DNA of 41,002 bases, from positions 1 to 41,002 of the forward strand of contig JABWBQ010000026.1 of the NCBI GenBank assembly GCA_013360395.1. Direction: 5' to 3'. Below the pieces are notes generated by a model. The model did not search any database. It was given only the letters and a program-made list of their open reading frames with translations, and was not told where the DNA came from. Each line of letters opens with the position of its first letter. The first letter of the stretch is position 1. Below, piece after piece: positions 1 to 7,759 of this stretch. Source of the DNA: Flavobacteriales bacterium. GTDB taxonomy: Bacteria > Bacteroidota > Bacteroidia > Flavobacteriales_F > PHOS-HE28. The translations under genes were made by a program, and so were the position numbers.

Positions 1-1484
1 GCCACGCCCTCGCGGCGCACGGCGACGACGGGACCCGGGCGCGCGCCGCCCTGGTGGAGGCCGTGACGGCAGCCCAGGACGATCCCTTCATCCGGGAGCA
101 GGCCCAACGCATCGCCCAAGTGCTGGACCAGCTGTCCACCGCCCTGGCCTGGTGCGGCGGCACCCCCGGTGAGGCCGGTGCCCTCGGCCTGCTGGAGCGA
201 CTGCTGCGCCAGGCCCGCGTGGACCTGCGCGGCGAACCCATGGAAGGGCTGCAGGTGATGGGCATGCTGGAATCACGCGCCACCGACCATCACCGGGTGA
301 TCGTCATCGGTGCCAACGAGGACACCCTGCCCCGGGCCGAACCGCCACAGAGCTTCATCCCCGGCGAGCTGCGGCGCACCCTGGCCCTGCCGCTGCGCAC
401 CGAGACCGAGGCGGTGGAGGCACACACCTTCATGCGCCTGCTCCACCACGCCCGCGAGATCACCCTGCTGTACGTATCAGGCGGTGATGGCGCCGGGGAG
501 CGCAGCCGCTACATCACCCAACTGGAGCACGAGCTGCCCGCCCTCCTGCACCCCTCCAGCCTGCGGCCCGCCATGCCGCCGCGGCCTGATGTCCCCTTGC
601 AGATACCGTTGACGCCCGAGCTGCACCGGCGCCTGCAGCACAAGGCCGAACGCGGTCTCAGCCCCACCGCGCTCACCGACCTGCTGGCCTGCCCGCTCAA
701 CTTCGTGTTCCGCCACGGCTGGGGCATCCCCATGGACACCGCGGCAGGCCCGGCCCTGGCGGACAACGAGCTGGGCACCTTGGTGCATGCGGCCTTCGAA
801 ACGCTGTACACCCCCTTCGTGGGCCGCGCCATCGACCCCGCAGCGTTGCAGAAAGCCCTGCCTGAGGTCCTGAGGACCCTGGACGGTCGCCTTCCTCCCG
901 GCCTGAACGCGGCGGAAGGCCCTGCCTCGCTGCAGGTGGGCATGGCCGCGCAGGCCATCGAACGTGCCGTACTGCACGAGGTCGCAGCCTTGCAGAAGGG
1001 CGGGCGGATCACCCTCGTCGGCCTCGAGACCACGCTGTCCGGCGAGCTGCCCGCCGCCGTGCACGGACAGGACCATCCCGTACGCTTGCACGGGCGCCTG
1101 GACCGCATCGAGGTGCGCGACGGGCACGTGCACCTGGTGGACCTCAAGACCGGCCGGGTGGATCACAAGAAGCTCACCCTGGCGCTGCCCGGCACGCTCA
1201 CCGCGGACCACGGCAAGGCCCTGCAGTTGCTCCTCTACGCCTGGCTGTGGCTCACCGACCATCCGGCCTGCCCGGCCGTCACCGCCGAACTGCGCCCGCT
1301 GCGCAACACCGTGCCCACCGGCATGCCCCTGACGCTGAACGGGTCCACTACGATCGGCCGGGACCACATGCCCCTGATCGAAGCGGCCGTGGGCGACCTG
1401 GTGCGTGGCCTGTTCGAACCCGGAAGGCTGTTCACCCACCGGGAGAAGGAGCGCTACTGCACCTTCTGCCGGGCCGGGGCCTGA
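1..1484 (+). CDS. PD-(D/E)XK nuclease, AddB/RecB-like, C-terminal part (5' end outside window)
   Basis: The open frame runs in from the left edge without a stop (first full codon at base 3), so this is the last ~494 residues of a longer protein. The first half has the look of a helicase-like C-terminal domain: a GLQVMGMLESR segment followed by VIVIGANEDTLP resembles the end of UvrD/AddB-type proteins. The second half is a RecB-type nuclease: a Cys in DLLACPLNF, the conserved His in LGTLVHAAFE, then GRLDRIE and DLKTG supplying the catalytic Asp and Lys. The family normally pairs with an AddA-like UvrD helicase in double-strand break repair; that partner would lie outside the window. The protein ends at CTFCRAGA, giving only two of the three C-terminal cysteines expected for an AddB/Cas4-type iron-sulfur cluster. 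A perfect hairpin follows the stop. Family is confident; the exact subfamily is inferred. Confidence 0.85.
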   Translation, partial: HALAAHGDDGTRARAALVEAVTAAQDDPFIREQAQRIAQVLDQLSTALAWCGGTPGEAGALGLLERLLRQARVDLRGEPMEGLQVMGMLESRATDHHRVIVIGANEDTLPRAEPPQSFIPGELRRTLALPLRTETEAVEAHTFMRLLHHAREITLLYVSGGDGAGERSRYITQLEHELPALLHPSSLRPAMPPRPDVPLQIPLTPELHRRLQHKAERGLSPTALTDLLACPLNFVFRHGWGIPMDTAAGPALADNELGTLVHAAFETLYTPFVGRAIDPAALQKALPEVLRTLDGRLPPGLNAAEGPASLQVGMAAQAIERAVLHEVAALQKGGRITLVGLETTLSGELPAAVHGQDHPVRLHGRLDRIEVRDGHVHLVDLKTGRVDHKKLTLALPGTLTADHGKALQLLLYAWLWLTDHPACPAVTAELRPLRNTVPTGMPLTLNGSTTIGRDHMPLIEAAVGDLVRGLFEPGRLFTHREKERYCTFCRAGA

Positions 1485-1489
1485 ACGGT

Positions 1490-1513
1490 CGAGGGGCGCC
1501 GCAGCGCCCCTCG
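1490..1513. terminator. Bidirectional hairpin between convergent genes
   Basis: A perfect 10-bp stem (1490-1499 with 1504-1513) closes a CGCA loop. It sits 6 bp after the nuclease stop and 22 bp before the stop of the convergent T9SS gene. There is no clear U-tract on either strand, so termination is inferred from position and stem strength. Confidence 0.55.
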
Positions 1514-1535
1514 CAGATCCTCGTTCCGGTCGCGC

Positions 1536-2312
1536 TCAGCGGTACACGATCTTGTGCACGTCGATGCTGCCGTTGCGCGTGATCTTCAGGTAATAGATGC
1601 CGTTGCTGGAGGTGCGCAGGTCCATCTCCTTGCGGTAGGTGCCCTCGAAGCCGCGCAGCTGCTCGGTGAAGACGCTCTGCCCCAAGGTGTTCACCACATC
1701 CACCTGGAGGTCGGACGGAGCGGCCACCAGGAAGGAGAACGTGAACTGCCCGTCGTTGGGGTTCGGCAGGATGGTCACCGCCCCGTCCAGCTCGCTGGCG
1801 TTGATGGACTTCTGGTAGATGGCGCCGGTGCGATCCACCCCGCCCAGGGAGAGGTAGTAGTCCGCGTTGTTCAGCAACTCGCCCGTCCAGGCATCGTTCA
1901 CCAGCTCCATGGTGGCATCGCCGGTGAAGGGGATGCTCATCACGGTGTACTCGCGGCCGGCCTCCCACACGGTGCCCGTGTTGCGGATGGACTCGAAGCC
2001 GAAACCCGCATACACCTGGTAGTTGTACGGGCCGCTCTCGTGCACCCCGCCCGAGGGGGCGATGGGGATGTAGGTGCGCGGCCCTTCAGGCTGCACCGCA
2101 TCACCCAGTTTCACCTTGGCACTGCGGTCCCAGCGCAGGGTGAAGACCACCGAGCTGAAGATGCCGTCGAAATCGGCCGTGGGCCGTACCCGGACCTCCA
2201 GTTGACCGTTGTTGGCGAAAAGGCCGATGTCTACCGGGCTCTGGGCCTGGACCATGGCGGCGGCGCCCAGCATCAGGGCCAGGCCGGCGGAACGGAGCGT
2301 AGTGGTGCTCAT
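1536..2312 (-). CDS. Small secreted protein with T9SS type A sorting domain
   Basis: 258 residues starting at ATG 2312. A signal peptide is clear (MSTTTLRSAGLALMLGAAA, cleavage near AQ-SP at 24-25). The middle (about 26-165) is a predicted beta-rich domain of unknown function; VRVRPTADFDG followed by VVFTLRWD vaguely recalls cohesin-like sandwiches, but that is weak. The last ~80 residues are a T9SS C-terminal domain: ILPNPNDGQFTFSF, VVNTLGQSVF, then NGIYYLKITRNG and a basic end HKIVYR. Such proteins cross the outer membrane by the Por/Gld secretion system and are attached to or released from the surface. The open frame extends further upstream, but this ATG is followed at once by the signal peptide. 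A TTG-N21-TACTTTCG promoter lies about 62 bp upstream. Function unknown. Confidence 0.88.
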   Translation of the reverse strand: MSTTTLRSAGLALMLGAAAMVQAQSPVDIGLFANNGQLEVRVRPTADFDGIFSSVVFTLRWDRSAKVKLGDAVQPEGPRTYIPIAPSGGVHESGPYNYQVYAGFGFESIRNTGTVWEAGREYTVMSIPFTGDATMELVNDAWTGELLNNADYYLSLGGVDRTGAIYQKSINASELDGAVTILPNPNDGQFTFSFLVAAPSDLQVDVVNTLGQSVFTEQLRGFEGTYRKEMDLRTSSNGIYYLKITRNGSIDVHKIVYR

Positions 2313-2374
2313 GCGCTTGCGTTGTTGCGTGGAAAGTTCGTGACCCCGGGCCCGGATGGGCGGTGAGGCCAGCA

Positions 2375-2406
2375 CGAAAGTACGACGATGGGCCGGGCTT
2401 GCGCAA
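2375..2406 (-). promoter_or_regulatory. Promoter of the T9SS protein gene
   Basis: On the minus strand, TACTTTCG (2375-2382) matches the Bacteroidota -7 element TAnnTTTG at 7 of 8 positions counting the two free ones. TTG (2404-2406) lies 21 bp upstream, a fitting -33 element. The leader would be roughly 55 nt. Confidence 0.5.
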
Positions 2407-2492
2407 GTCCCCACCCCGACCCAGCGGGTGGATCTTGCCGAGCGGTGTGGGATGCCCGACGAACGGACCGGACCGCCCCCTGGAAAACCGAA

Positions 2493-2515
2493 CAGGGGCC
2501 CGGTGTGGGCCCCTG
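2493..2515 (-). terminator. Intrinsic terminator candidate downstream of the response regulator
   Basis: A perfect 9-bp stem CAGGGGCCC/GGGCCCCTG with a 5-nt loop. Read on the minus strand it is followed by TTCGGTTTTCC, a modest T-rich tract, as expected for a rho-independent terminator ending the response regulator transcript about 110 nt after its stop. Confidence 0.5.
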
Positions 2516-2534
2516 CGCGGTAAACCTGCAAGGA

Positions 2535-2586
2535 ATAGGATGGAACCAATGTCAGGGGGTGGAAGAGAGCCCCGCTGACATCCTAT
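2535..2586. repeat. Long interrupted inverted repeat
   Basis: Left arm ATAGG (2535-2539), ATGTCAG (2549-2555), GGGG (2556-2559). Right arm CCCC (2570-2573), CTGACAT (2575-2581), CCTAT (2582-2586). All three blocks pair in order, giving 16 bp with a 9-nt left bulge and a 1-nt right bulge. It could be RNA structure in the 3' region of the response regulator mRNA or a protein site. Confidence 0.5.
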
Positions 2587-2624
2587 AGACGCAGCCCTTG
2601 CCGAAGGGTTGCCTCGGTGACGGA

Positions 2625-3323
2625 TCAAGGGGTGAATTTGTACCCCACCCCACGGATGCTGTGGAAATGGACGGGGTTGCGCCCATCCGGCTCGAACAGC
2701 TTGCGGAAGGCCACGATGAAGTTGTCGATGGTGCGCGTGGTGGGGAACACGTCGTAGCCCCAGACCTTGTGGAGGATCTCCTCGCGGGAGACCACCTGGC
2801 CGGCGTGCTCGAAAAGCAGGCGCAGCAGCATCACCTCACGCTGCGAAAGGGTCCGCGAACCACCCACGCCATGGGCCTCGTAGGCCACCAGGTCCACCTC
2901 GTTGGGACCGAAGCGGTACCGCTCCGGCAGGGTCGCCGGCCCGCGGTCCTCCGGGCGGGCCACCAGCTTGGCGAGCCGCAGCATCAGTTCTTCCAGGTCG
3001 AAGGGCTTTCCCAGGTGGTCGTCGCCCGTGCGCAGGCCGCGCACCCGGTCGGCCACCGCCGTGCGGGCCGTGAGGAAGAGCACCGGCGTGCGGTCCCCTT
3101 CCAGGCGCGCCTTCTCGCACACGGCGAAACCGTCCATGCCCGGCAACATCACGTCCATCACGGCCGCATCGAACCGCGCCCCGCGCAGGCGTTCCAACGC
3201 CTCGGGGCCCGTGGCCGCCGTGGTCACATGGTATCCCTCGAGCTCCAGGTTCAGGCGCAGCGTCTGGCGCAGGCCCTCCTCGTCCTCCACCAGCAGTACG
3301 CGGGGTTTGCTGCCCGGTTGCAT
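2625..3323 (-). CDS. OmpR/PhoB-family response regulator
   Basis: 232 residues from ATG 3323. The receiver domain (about 7-120) shows acidic pocket E13/D14, phospho-acceptor D57 in VMDVMLPGMDG, T85 in LFLTART and K106 in GKPF. The C-terminal winged helix (about 135-232) has the OmpR signature: LSQREVMLLRLLFEHAG, then VWGYDVFPTTRTIDNFIVAFRK and the end SIRGVGYKF. It would be phosphorylated by a membrane histidine kinase and bind promoter DNA. No kinase gene is adjacent, so it is an orphan here. One residue appears missing where the family usually has GADDY..KPF: here it is GDDHLGKPF. The gene is divergent from menI with only 34 bp between start codons. The ATG lies 6 bp after a -7-like GATCTTTG, suggesting a leaderless mRNA. 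Confidence 0.93.
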   Translation of the reverse strand: MQPGSKPRVLLVEDEEGLRQTLRLNLELEGYHVTTAATGPEALERLRGARFDAAVMDVMLPGMDGFAVCEKARLEGDRTPVLFLTARTAVADRVRGLRTGDDHLGKPFDLEELMLRLAKLVARPEDRGPATLPERYRFGPNEVDLVAYEAHGVGGSRTLSQREVMLLRLLFEHAGQVVSREEILHKVWGYDVFPTTRTIDNFIVAFRKLFEPDGRNPVHFHSIRGVGYKFTP

Positions 3324-3329
3324 GGGGGG

Positions 3330-3337
3330 CAAAGATC
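3330..3337 (-). promoter_or_regulatory. -7-like element of the response regulator gene
   Basis: Minus-strand GATCTTTG matches TAnnTTTG except for the first base. Six bases separate it from the ATG. It is back to back with the menI element, 8 bp away. Confidence 0.45.
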
Positions 3338-3345
3338 GGCACGGG

Positions 3346-3353
3346 TACCTTTG
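3346..3353 (+). promoter_or_regulatory. -7 element of the men operon
   Basis: TACCTTTG is a perfect match to the Bacteroidota -7 consensus TAnnTTTG. It ends 4 bp before the menI ATG (3358), so the transcription start would fall at or next to the start codon. Confidence 0.6.
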
Positions 3354-3357
3354 GCCC

Positions 3358-3795
3358 ATGCGATTCACCGCGGCACATGCCGAAACCGCCGACAGCTTCC
3401 GGGCCGGCACCCTCAGCGAACACCTCGACATCCGGTTCTCGGCCGATGCCGAAGGGCGCCTCACCGCCAGCATGCCGGTGGACGAACGCACCGTGCAGCC
3501 CATGGGCCAGCTGCACGGCGGGGCCACCGTGGCCCTGGCCGAAACGCTGGGCAGCGTGGCCTCGGCCCTGCTGGTGCTGCCCGAAGGCCGCCAGGTGGTG
3601 GGCGTGGAGGTGAACGCCAACCACCTGAAGGCCGTGCGCGGCGGCCGCGTGACGGCCACGGCCGAGCCGCTGCACATCGGCCGCACCACCCACGTGTGGG
3701 ACGTGCGTGTGCGCAACGCGGCCAACGAGCTCTGCGCCGTGTGCCGCCTCACCAACGTCGTGCTGCTGGGGCCCGTGGCCCCCACCACCCCATGA
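3358..3795 (+). CDS. menI: Hotdog-fold thioesterase, probable 1,4-dihydroxy-2-naphthoyl-CoA hydrolase
   Basis: 145 residues. It belongs to the PaaI/YdiI hotdog family: GQLHGGATVALAETLGS places His53-Gly-Gly and the catalytic Glu62 almost exactly where E. coli YdiI (MenI) has His54 and Glu63. The central helix and VGVEVNANHLKAVRGG strand are also typical. MenI removes CoA from DHNA-CoA, the MenB product, to give DHNA for MenA. The hotdog family hydrolyses many acyl-CoAs, so the substrate is assigned from context: it is the first gene of the men operon and its stop overlaps menF (ATGA). The chosen ATG follows a perfect -7 element by 4 bp; the open frame extends upstream only through the opposite-strand response regulator. 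Confidence 0.88.
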   Translation: MRFTAAHAETADSFRAGTLSEHLDIRFSADAEGRLTASMPVDERTVQPMGQLHGGATVALAETLGSVASALLVLPEGRQVVGVEVNANHLKAVRGGRVTATAEPLHIGRTTHVWDVRVRNAANELCAVCRLTNVVLLGPVAPTTP

Positions 3796-4919
3796 GCACC
3801 CTTGGACAACTGCACCAGGCCCTGAGCCTGTGCCTGGAGCAACAGCTCACCTTCGCCGCCTTCCGCGTTCCGGGCGGGCCGGTGACGCTCTGGGCACAGC
3901 GCAACCCCGAGCTCGAGCCCGTCGATGCCGCCTACCTGGGACGCCTGAACGAGGTGTTCCTGGTGGCGCCCTTCGACCACGACCCGGGGCGCACCTGCTT
4001 CGTGCGCAGCGACGTGGAGCTCACCTTCGGCGAACTGCCCATCTCCCTGGAAGCGCTGCACGGCTGCACCGGCGCCCCCATGGGGACACGCGAGCCGGCA
4101 CCCGACGCCGACCGCACCGTCTTCGAGGACCTGGTGCGCCGGGCCCAGGCCGCCATCGCCGCCGGGACCCTGGAGAAGGTGGTGGTCTCGCGCACCCTCA
4201 CCCTGCCCCTGGAACGGTCCCAGCTCGCCCCCCTCTTCGAGGATGCGCTGCAGCGCATGCCGCACGCTTTGGTGGCCCTGGTGCACACGCCCGAGCACGG
4301 CACCTGGCTGGGGGCCTCCCCGGAACGCCTGTTGGAGGCCGAGGACGACCGGGTGCGCCTGGACGCCCTGGCCGGCACCCGCCCGCGCACCGACGCACCG
4401 CGCGACGCGGCGGAGTGGGGTGCCAAGGAGCGCCATGAGCAGGCCCTCGTCGCACGCGAAGTGGTGGGCCGCCTGATCGAACTGGGCCTGCCGCACATCG
4501 TCCTGCGCGGCCCACGGGTCGTGGAGGCCGGCGGGGTGTGCCACCTGCGCACCGAGGTGGAGGCCGACCTTGGACCGTGCTGCCTGGAGGACGTGCTGGT
4601 GGCCGTGCATCCCACGCCGGCCGTGGGTGGCACCCCCCGGCAGGCCGCCGCCCGCTTCATCGCGGCGAACGACGGGCCCCGGCGCGGGCTCTACACCGGC
4701 TTCTGGGGGCCTTGGAACGCGGACGGCCGCACCGAGGTCTTCGTCAACATCCGCTGCCTGGGATCCCTGGGCCGGCACGTGGTGCTGCACGCCGGCGCCG
4801 GCATCACCGAAGGTTCCGACCCCGAGGCCGAATGGCGGGAGACCGAGGACAAGCTGGCCGCGTGGACCGCGGCCATCCGGTCGATGCACCCCGGCCGGGT
4901 ATCTTCACCCGCCCGATGA
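3792..4919 (+). CDS. menF: Isochorismate synthase
   Basis: 375 residues, chorismate-binding family. It converts chorismate to isochorismate, the committed step of menaquinone synthesis. Visible signatures: EKVVVSR with the general-base Lys129, GASPERLL (174-181), LAGTRPR (193-199), HPTPAVGGTP (273-282) and AGAGITEGSDPEAEWRETEDK near the C-terminus, which carries Mg2+-binding glutamates. It is shorter than E. coli MenF (431) because the N-terminal domain is compact. Start ATG overlaps the menI stop by four bases, and its own stop overlaps the menD start the same way, so translation is likely coupled. Since the next enzyme is MenD rather than an isochorismatase, a siderophore role is unlikely. 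Confidence 0.94.
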   Translation: MSTLGQLHQALSLCLEQQLTFAAFRVPGGPVTLWAQRNPELEPVDAAYLGRLNEVFLVAPFDHDPGRTCFVRSDVELTFGELPISLEALHGCTGAPMGTREPAPDADRTVFEDLVRRAQAAIAAGTLEKVVVSRTLTLPLERSQLAPLFEDALQRMPHALVALVHTPEHGTWLGASPERLLEAEDDRVRLDALAGTRPRTDAPRDAAEWGAKERHEQALVAREVVGRLIELGLPHIVLRGPRVVEAGGVCHLRTEVEADLGPCCLEDVLVAVHPTPAVGGTPRQAAARFIAANDGPRRGLYTGFWGPWNADGRTEVFVNIRCLGSLGRHVVLHAGAGITEGSDPEAEWRETEDKLAAWTAAIRSMHPGRVSSPAR

Positions 4920-6619
4920 CCTCCGACCACTTCGTCGCCGCCGAGCTCGCCCGGCTCTGCGCCGCCAAGGGTGTACGGCACGCCGTCATCAGCCCCGGTT
5001 CGCGCAGCGCGCCGCTGGTCTTCGCCTTCCACCACCATCCCGACATCACCTGCCTGCAGGTGGTCGACGAACGCAGCGCCGCCTTCTTCGCCCTGGGCAT
5101 GGCCCTGCAGCTGCACGCCCCCGTGGCCCTGATCTGCACCAGCGGCAGCGCCGTGCTCAACTACGGGCCGGCCATCGCCGAGGCCTTCTACCAGCGGGTG
5201 CCCCTGCTGGTGATCAGCGCCGACAGACCGGAGGAATGGGCGGACCAGGGCGAAGGGCAGGCCATCCGCCAGCGGGACGTGCTCGCTCCGCACATGAAAC
5301 ACAGCGTGCAGCTGCCGCGCGACCCCGCCGACGAGCTCGCACGCTGGCATTGCGGCCGGTCGATCAACGAGGCCATCGACCACACACTGCTGCCCGTGCC
5401 CGGGCCCGTGCACGTGAACGTCCCCTTCGCCGAACCGCTCTACGGCCGCCGCGAGCACCCTCCGGAGGACCACCGCCGCCTGATCGCCCCGGTGATGACC
5501 GGCCCCTTCATCCTGCCCGGCCACGCCCGCTGGCTGATCGGACAGGTAAGCTCCTGCCGCAAGGTGATGGTGCTCGCCGGGCAGGGTCTGTGGAGCCCCG
5601 GGCTCAAAGCCCAGCTCCAGCGCCTGGCCACCCTGCCCCAGGTGGCCGTGCTCACCGAGGCCACCGCCAACCTGGACGATCCGGCCTTCATCACCTGCAT
5701 CGACCGTGCGCTCGAAGGCGTGAACGATGCGAACGAGAACGACCTGCGGCCCGACCTGCTGATCACCTTCGGCGGGGCCGTGGTGAGCAAGCGCATCAAG
5801 GCACTGCTGCGGAAATGGCGCCCCGCGCAGCACTGGCATGTGGACGAGGGCCAGCGGCACCACGACACCTACCAGAGCCTCACGCACGACATCGCCGTGA
5901 GCGCCGGGACCTTCTTCGCCCAGATCATGAACGGCGCCCAGGGCGGCGAGAGCTTCTACGGCGAGGCCTGGCGGATGGTGGACCAACGGATGCGCGGTGC
6001 CCAGGCCCGCCTGTTGCGCGAGGCGCCCTTCTGCGACCTCACCGTGTTCGCCACCCTCAACGACCGGATCCCCGGCGGCAGCGACGTCCACCTGGCCAAC
6101 AGCACACCGGCGCGCTACGCGCAGCTCTTCGACCGCGTGCGGGACATCCGCTGGTACGGCAACCGGGGCACCAGCGGCATCGACGGCTGCACCAGCACCG
6201 CCGCCGGCGCCGCCCACGCCTCCGGAAGGCTCACCACCCTGGTCACCGGCGACATCGCCTTCTGTTACGACAGCAACGCGCTGTGGAACGACCACCTGTC
6301 GCCCCTGCTGAAGATCATCGTGATCGACAACGGTGGCGGCAACATCTTCCGGTACATCGAGGGGCCGGACACGGATCCGGCGCTGCTGCCGTGGTTCGAG
6401 GCCCCGCACGAACGCAGCATCGCCAAGCTGGTGCGGTCCTTCGACCTGCCCTACTTCCACGCCACGGACCAGCCCTCGCTGGAGCAGGGCCTCGACCTGC
6501 TGTACGGTGCGCACGACAGGCCCGCCGTGCTCCACATCACCACCGATGCGCAGATCGCCCCGAAGGTGCTGCGCGAGCATTTCAAGCAACTACGCGAGGC
6601 CGGCGCGCCGCCGGCATGA
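4916..6619 (+). CDS. menD: SEPHCHC synthase (2-succinyl-5-enolpyruvyl-6-hydroxy-3-cyclohexene-1-carboxylate synthase)
   Basis: 567 residues, a full-length thiamine-diphosphate enzyme. It joins decarboxylated 2-oxoglutarate to isochorismate. N-terminal Pyr domain: SPGSRSAPL (26-34) and Glu52 in VDERSAA, which activates the thiazolium ring. The C-terminal PP domain has the metal/TPP motif beginning at G445-D446 and ending with D471-N-G-G-G-N476. Start ATG overlaps the menF stop (ATGA). A degenerate -7-like TATCTTCA at 4900-4907, 8 bp before the ATG, may be an internal promoter or chance. menB starts 4 bp after the stop. Confidence 0.95.
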   Translation: MTSDHFVAAELARLCAAKGVRHAVISPGSRSAPLVFAFHHHPDITCLQVVDERSAAFFALGMALQLHAPVALICTSGSAVLNYGPAIAEAFYQRVPLLVISADRPEEWADQGEGQAIRQRDVLAPHMKHSVQLPRDPADELARWHCGRSINEAIDHTLLPVPGPVHVNVPFAEPLYGRREHPPEDHRRLIAPVMTGPFILPGHARWLIGQVSSCRKVMVLAGQGLWSPGLKAQLQRLATLPQVAVLTEATANLDDPAFITCIDRALEGVNDANENDLRPDLLITFGGAVVSKRIKALLRKWRPAQHWHVDEGQRHHDTYQSLTHDIAVSAGTFFAQIMNGAQGGESFYGEAWRMVDQRMRGAQARLLREAPFCDLTVFATLNDRIPGGSDVHLANSTPARYAQLFDRVRDIRWYGNRGTSGIDGCTSTAAGAAHASGRLTTLVTGDIAFCYDSNALWNDHLSPLLKIIVIDNGGGNIFRYIEGPDTDPALLPWFEAPHERSIAKLVRSFDLPYFHATDQPSLEQGLDLLYGAHDRPAVLHITTDAQIAPKVLREHFKQLREAGAPPA

Positions 6620-6623
6620 CCCG

Positions 6624-7445
6624 ATGAGCACCCGCATCTGGACCCCCATCAAGGAGTACACGGACATCAAGTTCGAATTCTTCGAAGGCATCGCCAAGAT
6701 CACCATCGACCGACCGGAAGTGTACAACGCCTTCCGCCCGGACACGAACAAGGAGATGATCGATGCCATGGACATCGCACGGGAGGATCCCAACATCGGG
6801 GTCGTGGTGCTCACCGGTGCCGGCGACAAGGCCTTCTGCAGCGGCGGCGACCAGAACGTGAAGGGTCGCGGCGGCTACATCGGCACGGACGGTGTGCCGC
6901 GCCTCAACGTGCTGGACCTCCACAAGCGCATCCGCGAACTGCCCAAGCCCGTGGTGGCCATGGTGAACGGCTATGCCATCGGCGGTGGGCACGTGCTGCA
7001 CGTGGTATGCGACCTCACCATCGCGGCGGACCATGCGCGGTTCGGGCAGACCGGCCCCAAGGTGGGCAGCTTCGATGCGGGTTTCGGCAGCAATTACCTG
7101 GCGCGGCACGTGGGCCAGAAGAAGGCCCGCGAGATCTGGTTCCTCTGCCTGCAGTATTCAGCACAAGAGGCGCTGGACATGGGCATGGTGAACAAGGTGG
7201 TGCCGCTGGCCGAACTGGAGGATACCACCGTGGAGTGGTGCCGCATCATGATGCAACGCAGCCCGCTGGCCCTGCGCATGATCAAGCGTGGGCTGAACGC
7301 CGAACTGGACGGGCAACGCGGCCTGATGGAGTTCGCCGGTGACGCCACGCTGATGTACTACCTGATGGACGAGGCGCAGGAGGGCCGCAACGCCTTCCTC
7401 GAGAAGCGGACGCCGGATTTTCAGAAGTACCCGAAGTTCCCATAG
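6624..7445 (+). CDS. menB: 1,4-Dihydroxy-2-naphthoyl-CoA synthase
   Basis: 273 residues, crotonase fold. It cyclises O-succinylbenzoyl-CoA to DHNA-CoA by an intramolecular Claisen condensation. SGGDQ (73-77), the GYIGTDG loop (84-90) that marks MenB among crotonases, the oxyanion segment GYAIGGGH (117-124) and [15 protein letters not shown] (141-155) are all present. In bicarbonate-dependent MenB enzymes Gly replaces an acidic residue in the GQTGPKVG segment; Gly is present here. Start ATG is 4 bp after the menD stop. The operon is broken after this gene by an 86-bp gap and a toxin-antitoxin pair before menA. Confidence 0.96.
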   Translation: MSTRIWTPIKEYTDIKFEFFEGIAKITIDRPEVYNAFRPDTNKEMIDAMDIAREDPNIGVVVLTGAGDKAFCSGGDQNVKGRGGYIGTDGVPRLNVLDLHKRIRELPKPVVAMVNGYAIGGGHVLHVVCDLTIAADHARFGQTGPKVGSFDAGFGSNYLARHVGQKKAREIWFLCLQYSAQEALDMGMVNKVVPLAELEDTTVEWCRIMMQRSPLALRMIKRGLNAELDGQRGLMEFAGDATLMYYLMDEAQEGRNAFLEKRTPDFQKYPKFP

Positions 7446-7531
7446 GGGGAGTTTTCAACGCAGAGGGCACGGAGTTTCGCGGAGAGGGGTCTTCCATCGC
7501 CCACTTCAGTTGCTCGCCATAACTTTACAGC
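7446..7531. repeat. menB-antitoxin intergenic region with dispersed-repeat-like sequence
   Basis: An 86-bp gap of atypical sequence. From about 7456 it contains AACGCAGAGGGCACGGAG followed by TTTCGCGGAGAGG, a degenerate tandem of CGCAGAG/CACGGAG/CGCGGAG units with about 9-10 bp spacing. This resembles the CGCAGAG-type dispersed repeats seen between genes, often near accessory modules, in many bacteria. Only one copy is in the window. The last 12 bp hold the antitoxin -7 element. Confidence 0.4.
7520..7527 (+). promoter_or_regulatory. -7-like element of the toxin-antitoxin pair
   Basis: TAACTTTA matches TAnnTTTG except the last base and ends 4 bp before the antitoxin ATG at 7532. It gives the inserted pair, and possibly menA-menC-menE downstream, its own promoter. 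Confidence 0.45.
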
Positions 7532-7759
7532 ATGCGTGAGGAGTTGATTGAGATCAAGCCGGACGTGGCCAACGGCAAGCCCGTGGTGAAGGGTACGCGC
7601 ATCACGGTGCAGTCGGTGCTTGAACTGCTGGCGGCGGGCGATGATGTGGAGGAGGTGCTGAAGGCGTATCCGTCCATCACGCGTGAGCATGTGCTGGCTT
7701 GTGTGGAAATGGCCGCACGCATCATGGGGAACCGGTTCTCCGCCCTACCGTTGGCATGA
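7532..7759 (+). CDS. DUF433 protein, probable antitoxin
   Basis: 75 residues. DUF433 (COG2442) is a small helix-turn-helix domain; the hallmark KPVVKGTRITV (19-29) is followed by helices LLAAGDDVEEVLKAYPSITREHV. Proteins of this family are the antitoxin partners of PIN-like DUF5615 proteins (VapBC-like pairs), binding the toxin and usually repressing their own promoter. The stop overlaps the start of the DUF5615 gene (ATGA), as expected for such a pair. Base composition is lower in GC than the men genes on both sides. Start ATG at 7532 is 4 bp after a -7-like element. Confidence 0.88.
   Translation: MREELIEIKPDVANGKPVVKGTRITVQSVLELLAAGDDVEEVLKAYPSITREHVLACVEMAARIMGNRFSALPLA

Larger units (their letters stand above)
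2313..2624. other. 312-bp intergenic region, hairpin-rich, no gene
   Basis: Between the response regulator stop and the T9SS protein start (both minus strand). It holds a promoter for the T9SS gene (2375-2406), a 9-bp terminator-like hairpin (2493-2515), a long interrupted inverted repeat (2535-2586) and a small stem AGCCCTT/AAGGGTT (2593-2610, one G-U pair). No convincing reading frame was seen. Confidence 0.6.

Noticed and set aside
2625-3323. Two-component pair with a neighbouring kinase
   Set aside because: No histidine kinase is encoded on either side; the regulator is an orphan within the window.
4900-4907. TATCTTCA as an internal promoter for menD
   Set aside because: Two mismatches from the -7 consensus and inside menF coding sequence; not distinguishable from chance, so mentioned only under menD.
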